A stretch of 64,000 nt of DNA, taken from Lentzea kentuckyensis. GTDB lineage: Bacteria; Actinomycetota; Actinomycetes; Mycobacteriales; Pseudonocardiaceae. A program made the translations under genes and the position numbers. The stretch spans positions 1-64,000 of the forward strand of contig NZ_MUYM01000001.1 of NCBI RefSeq assembly GCF_002150765.1, written 5' to 3'. Position 1 is the stretch's first letter; every line of letters starts with the position of its first letter. This document shows positions 60,992-64,000 of the stretch, piece by piece. The notes beneath the pieces were generated by a model that ran no database searches, was not told the DNA's origin, and saw only the letters and a list, made by a program, of their open reading frames with translations.

Positions 60992-62472
60992 CCAACGACC
61001 TGATCCACGCCACCGCGGCAGAACTCGCCGCGAAGATCCACAGCGGCGAGATCTCGTCCGTCGAGGTCACGCAGGCCCACCTGGACCGCATCGCCGAGAC
61101 CGACGGCAAGGTCCGCGCCTTCCTGCACGTCGACACCGAGGGCGCGCTCGCGCAGGCCCGCAAGGTCGACGAGGACGTCAAGGCCGGCAACGCCGTGTCA
61201 CCGCTCGCCGGTGTGCCGCTCGCGCTCAAGGACGTCATGACGACCGAGGGCGTGCCGACGACCGTCGGTTCCAAGATCCTCGAGGGCTGGCTGCCGCCGT
61301 ACGACGCGACGGTGACCCGCAAGCTCAAGGAAGCCGGCGTCGTCATCCTCGGCAAGACGAACATGGACGAGTTCGCCATGGGTTCGTCGACCGAGAACTC
61401 GGCGTACGGCCCCACGCACAACCCGTGGGACCTCGAGCGCATCCCCGGCGGCTCCGGCGGTGGTTCGTCCGCCGCGCTGGCCGCCCTGCAGGCACCGCTC
61501 GCGATCGGCACCGACACCGGTGGCTCGATCCGCCAGCCCGGCGCGGTCACCGGCACCGTTGGCGTCAAGCCGACCTACGGCGGTGTGTCCCGCTACGGCC
61601 TCGTCGCGTTCTCCAGCTCGTTGGACCAGGCCGGTCCCTGTGCTCGCACGGTGCTCGACGCCGCGCTGCTGCACGAGGTCATCGCGGGCTACGACCACAT
61701 GGACTCCACGTCCATCAACGCCCCGGTGCCGCCGGTCGTCGCCGCTGCCCGCGAGGGCCTGAACGGCGACCTGTCCGGCCTGCGCGTCGGTGTCGTCACG
61801 CAGTTCAGCGGTGAGGGCTACCAGCAGGGCGTGCTGCGCAGCTTCCAGGCCGCCGTGTCGCAGCTCAAGGAGCTCGGCGCGGAGGTCGCGGACGTGTCGT
61901 GCCCGAGCTTCGACTACGCAATGCCCGCGTACTACCTCATCGCGCCGAGCGAGTGCTCGTCGAACCTCGCCCGGTTCGACGCCATGCGCTACGGCCTGCG
62001 CGTCGGCGACGACGGCACGCGCAGCACCGAGGAGGTCATGTCGCTGACCCGCGAGGCCGGTTTCGGCCCGGAGGTCAAGCGCCGCATCATGATCGGCACG
62101 TACGCGCTGTCGTCCGGTTACTACGACGCGTACTACGGCTCGGCCCAGAAGGTCCGCACGCTGATCACGCAGGACTTCGCGAAGGCGTTCGAGAGCTTCG
62201 ACGTGCTCATCTCGCCGACCACGCCCACCACGGCGTTCAAGATCGGTGAGCGCGCGAACGACCCGATCGCCATGTACAAGGCCGACCTCTGCACGATCCC
62301 CGCGAACCTCGCGGGCACCCCGGCCATGAGCGTGCCGAGCGGTCTGTCCGATGAGGACGGTCTGCCGGTCGGCCTGCAGATCATGGCTCCGGCGCTGCAG
62401 GACCACCGCATGTACCGGGTGGCCGCTGCCTACGAGGCGGCGCGTGGCGCGTTCGGAGGTCCGTCGCTGTGA
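60988..62472 (+). CDS. gatA: Asp-tRNA(Asn)/Glu-tRNA(Gln) amidotransferase subunit A
   Basis: The amidase subunit releases ammonia from glutamine for transamidation of mischarged tRNA. 494 residues, ATG 60988. The Ser-cisSer-Lys triad is visible: Lys in [10 protein letters not shown] (about residue 78), cis-Ser in [12 protein letters not shown] (about residue 155-166) and the nucleophile Ser in [11 protein letters not shown] (about residue 178). The C-terminal region ([11 protein letters not shown]) is standard. A small membrane protein gene, not gatB, follows immediately, with a 4-bp overlap (GTGA). Confidence 0.97.
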   Translation: MTNDLIHATAAELAAKIHSGEISSVEVTQAHLDRIAETDGKVRAFLHVDTEGALAQARKVDEDVKAGNAVSPLAGVPLALKDVMTTEGVPTTVGSKILEGWLPPYDATVTRKLKEAGVVILGKTNMDEFAMGSSTENSAYGPTHNPWDLERIPGGSGGGSSAALAALQAPLAIGTDTGGSIRQPGAVTGTVGVKPTYGGVSRYGLVAFSSSLDQAGPCARTVLDAALLHEVIAGYDHMDSTSINAPVPPVVAAAREGLNGDLSGLRVGVVTQFSGEGYQQGVLRSFQAAVSQLKELGAEVADVSCPSFDYAMPAYYLIAPSECSSNLARFDAMRYGLRVGDDGTRSTEEVMSLTREAGFGPEVKRRIMIGTYALSSGYYDAYYGSAQKVRTLITQDFAKAFESFDVLISPTTPTTAFKIGERANDPIAMYKADLCTIPANLAGTPAMSVPSGLSDEDGLPVGLQIMAPALQDHRMYRVAAAYEAARGAFGGPSL

Positions 62473-62666
62473 ACATCAAGAAGGCGCGGGGTCTCCTCGG
62501 TCTGGCCGGTGCCGTCGCGGGGGCCGTGGGAGCGTTCTCCGGCTTCCGGAACGCCCGTGCGAAGAATGACAAGCTGCTCTTGGCGAACGCGATCGCCAGC
62601 ATCGCCGTGGCGGTCACCGGTGCGGCGCTGGCCGTTCGTGCTCTGCGGAAGGACGAGTTGGCATGA
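62469..62666 (+). CDS. 65-residue membrane protein inserted in the gatCAB operon
   Basis: A 65-residue protein, GTG 62469, which overlaps the gatA stop by 4 bp; its own stop overlaps the gatB start by 4 bp. After basic MNIKKARG it has two hydrophobic segments ([18 protein letters not shown] and [20 protein letters not shown]) joined by RNARAKNDK, ending RALRKDELA: a helical hairpin. No family recognised. Being tightly coupled at both sides implies co-translation with the amidotransferase subunits. Its role, if any, in GatCAB or membrane targeting is unknown. Confidence 0.75.
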   Translation: MNIKKARGLLGLAGAVAGAVGAFSGFRNARAKNDKLLLANAIASIAVAVTGAALAVRALRKDELA

Positions 62667-64000
62667 CCTCTCTGGTTGAGCTGATGGACTACGACGAGGT
62701 CATCGAGAAGTACGACCCCGTCCTGGGCCTCGAGGTGCACGTCGAGCTGCACACCAACACGAAGATGTTCTGCGGCTGCGCCAACGTCTTCGGCGGCGAG
62801 CCGAACACGAACACCTGCCCGACGTGCCTCGGCCTGCCGGGCTCGCTGCCGGTGGTGAACGGCAAGGCCGTCGAGTCCGCGATCCGCATCGGCCTCGCGC
62901 TGAACTGCGAGATCGCCGAGTGGTGCCGGTTCGCCCGGAAGAACTACTTCTACCCGGACATGCCGAAGAACTTCCAGACGTCGCAGTACGACGAGCCGAT
63001 CGCCTTCAACGGCTGGCTCGACGTGACGCTGGACGACGGCGAGGTCATCCGCGTCGAGATCGAGCGCGCGCACATGGAGGAGGACACCGGCAAGTCGCTG
63101 CACGTCGGTGGCGCCACCGGTCGCATCCACGGCGCCGAGCACTCGCTGCTCGACTACAACCGCGCCGGCGTGCCGCTGATCGAGATCGTCACGAAGATGA
63201 TCCCCGGCACCAAGGAGCGCGCTCCCGAGGTCGCCCGCGCGTATGTGACGGCATTGCGCGACCTGCTCAAGGCGCTCGACGTGTCCGACGTCCGCATGGA
63301 CCAGGGCTCCCTGCGCTGCGACGCGAACGTGTCGCTCTCGCCGAAGACCACCGGCGCGCTGGGCACCCGCACCGAGACCAAGAACGTCAACTCGCTGCGC
63401 AGCGTCGAACGCGCCGTCCGCTTCGAGATGACGCGTCAGGCCGCGGTGCTGGAGTCCGGCGGCGAGGTGACCCAGGAGACCCGTCACTTCGACGAGTCGT
63501 CGGGTTCGACGTCGCCCGGCCGCAAGAAGGAGACGGCGGAGGACTACCGCTACTTCCCGGAGCCCGACCTGGTCCCCATCGCGCCGTCGCGCGAGTGGGT
63601 CGAGGAGCTGCGCGGCACCCTGCCCGAACTCCCCTGGGAGCGCCGCGCGCGCATCCAGAAGGACTGGAACCTCACCGACGAGGTGCTCCGCGACCTGGTC
63701 AACGCCAACGCGCTGGACGTCATCATCGCGACCGTCGACGCGGGCGCGAAGCCGGACGAGGCCCGCTCCTGGTGGGTGTCGTACCTCGCGCAGCAGGCCA
63801 ACACCCGCGGTGTCGAGCTCACCGACCTGCCCATCACGCCGGCCCAGGTGGCCCGCGTGATCGAGCTGGTGAACTCGGGCGCGCTGACCAACAAGCTCGC
63901 CCGCGAGGCCGTCAACGGCGTGCTCGAAGGCGAAGGCTCACCGGACGAGGTCGTCGAGAAGCGCGGCCTCAAGGTCGTCTCGGACGACTCGTCGCTGGAA
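62663..64000 (+). CDS. gatB: Asp-tRNA(Asn)/Glu-tRNA(Gln) amidotransferase subunit B, 3'-truncated by window edge
   Basis: The tRNA- and glutamyl-phosphate-binding subunit. 446 residues are visible from ATG 62663, about 90% of the usual 490-500, and the frame is open to the window end. GatB/GatE core: [19 protein letters not shown] with the zinc Cys residues and [13 protein letters not shown], then [28 protein letters not shown] and [26 protein letters not shown] closes the cradle domain, followed by the helical and YqeY-like tail. The ATG overlaps the stop of the small membrane protein gene. Confidence 0.97.
   Translation, partial: MTSLVELMDYDEVIEKYDPVLGLEVHVELHTNTKMFCGCANVFGGEPNTNTCPTCLGLPGSLPVVNGKAVESAIRIGLALNCEIAEWCRFARKNYFYPDMPKNFQTSQYDEPIAFNGWLDVTLDDGEVIRVEIERAHMEEDTGKSLHVGGATGRIHGAEHSLLDYNRAGVPLIEIVTKMIPGTKERAPEVARAYVTALRDLLKALDVSDVRMDQGSLRCDANVSLSPKTTGALGTRTETKNVNSLRSVERAVRFEMTRQAAVLESGGEVTQETRHFDESSGSTSPGRKKETAEDYRYFPEPDLVPIAPSREWVEELRGTLPELPWERRARIQKDWNLTDEVLRDLVNANALDVIIATVDAGAKPDEARSWWVSYLAQQANTRGVELTDLPITPAQVARVIELVNSGALTNKLAREAVNGVLEGEGSPDEVVEKRGLKVVSDDSSLE

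Overview
This is a gene-dense, high-GC, linear stretch of chromosome from an actinobacterium. GTG and TTG starts are common, genes often overlap by 4 bp (ATGA/GTGA), and the gene order matches the Mycobacterium tuberculosis Rv3041c to Rv3009c region as I remember it. The secreted cellulase, the GH92 mannosidase, the Tat-exported haem peroxidase and the lack of mycolate genes point to a saprophytic Pseudonocardiales-type organism (Lentzea, Saccharothrix or Amycolatopsis-like). That genus guess is inference. I saw no rRNA, tRNA or CRISPR array.

Layout. 1-8.2 kb: 5'-truncated glgP, two small secreted proteins, a membrane TPR protein resembling a dead site-2 protease, a cysteine dioxygenase/rhodanese pair with a candidate leader peptide, and glgX. 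8.4-12.1 kb: ABC ATPase, enoyl-CoA hydratase, methyltransferase and THUMP-like protein (the Rv3041c-Rv3037c order). 12.1-21.8 kb: accessory DNA with a TetR regulator and its CTAG-rich operators, nucleotidyltransferase, haem peroxidase, a beta-helix membrane protein with a tandem-HTH LuxR regulator, and a secreted GH92 enzyme. 21.9-27.9 kb: nucleoside hydrolase, then an acyltransferase, SGNH hydrolase, GT4 glucosyltransferase, GH57 branching enzyme and methyltransferase. The last three match the mycobacterial methylglucose lipopolysaccharide genes Rv3032-Rv3030. 28-34.7 kb: TetR pair, two DegV paralogues, a DivIVA-like/OmpA-like/repeat-protein operon and a PEP-mutase family enzyme. 34.9-43.6 kb: etfBA, a secreted protein, a GNAT/PlsC acyltransferase pair, an MFS exporter, cysteine desulfurase and mnmA. 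43.6-55.4 kb: repeat-rich spacer, methyltransferase, dehydratase, membrane proteins, a 21-residue cysteine-rich mini-gene, a methionine-synthase-like protein, a GH9 cellulase and other small genes, ending in a decayed tnpB behind a LexA box. 55.4-64 kb: ligA, acetyltransferases, an ACT protein and gatC-gatA-(small membrane protein)-gatB, with gatB cut by the window end.

Functional themes. Alpha-glucan metabolism recurs: glgP and glgX degrade glycogen, while GT4, GH57 and the methyltransferase probably build a modified polyglucose. Sulfur handling recurs too: cysteine dioxygenase plus rhodanese, then cysteine desulfurase feeding MnmA for tRNA 2-thiolation. GatCAB and LigA are housekeeping. The least explained items are several short genes that ordinary length cut-offs miss: the Cys-rich peptide, the cdo leader peptide, a basic 49-residue protein, and three tiny membrane proteins. 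Several palindromic operator-like sites and tandem repeats are also reported.
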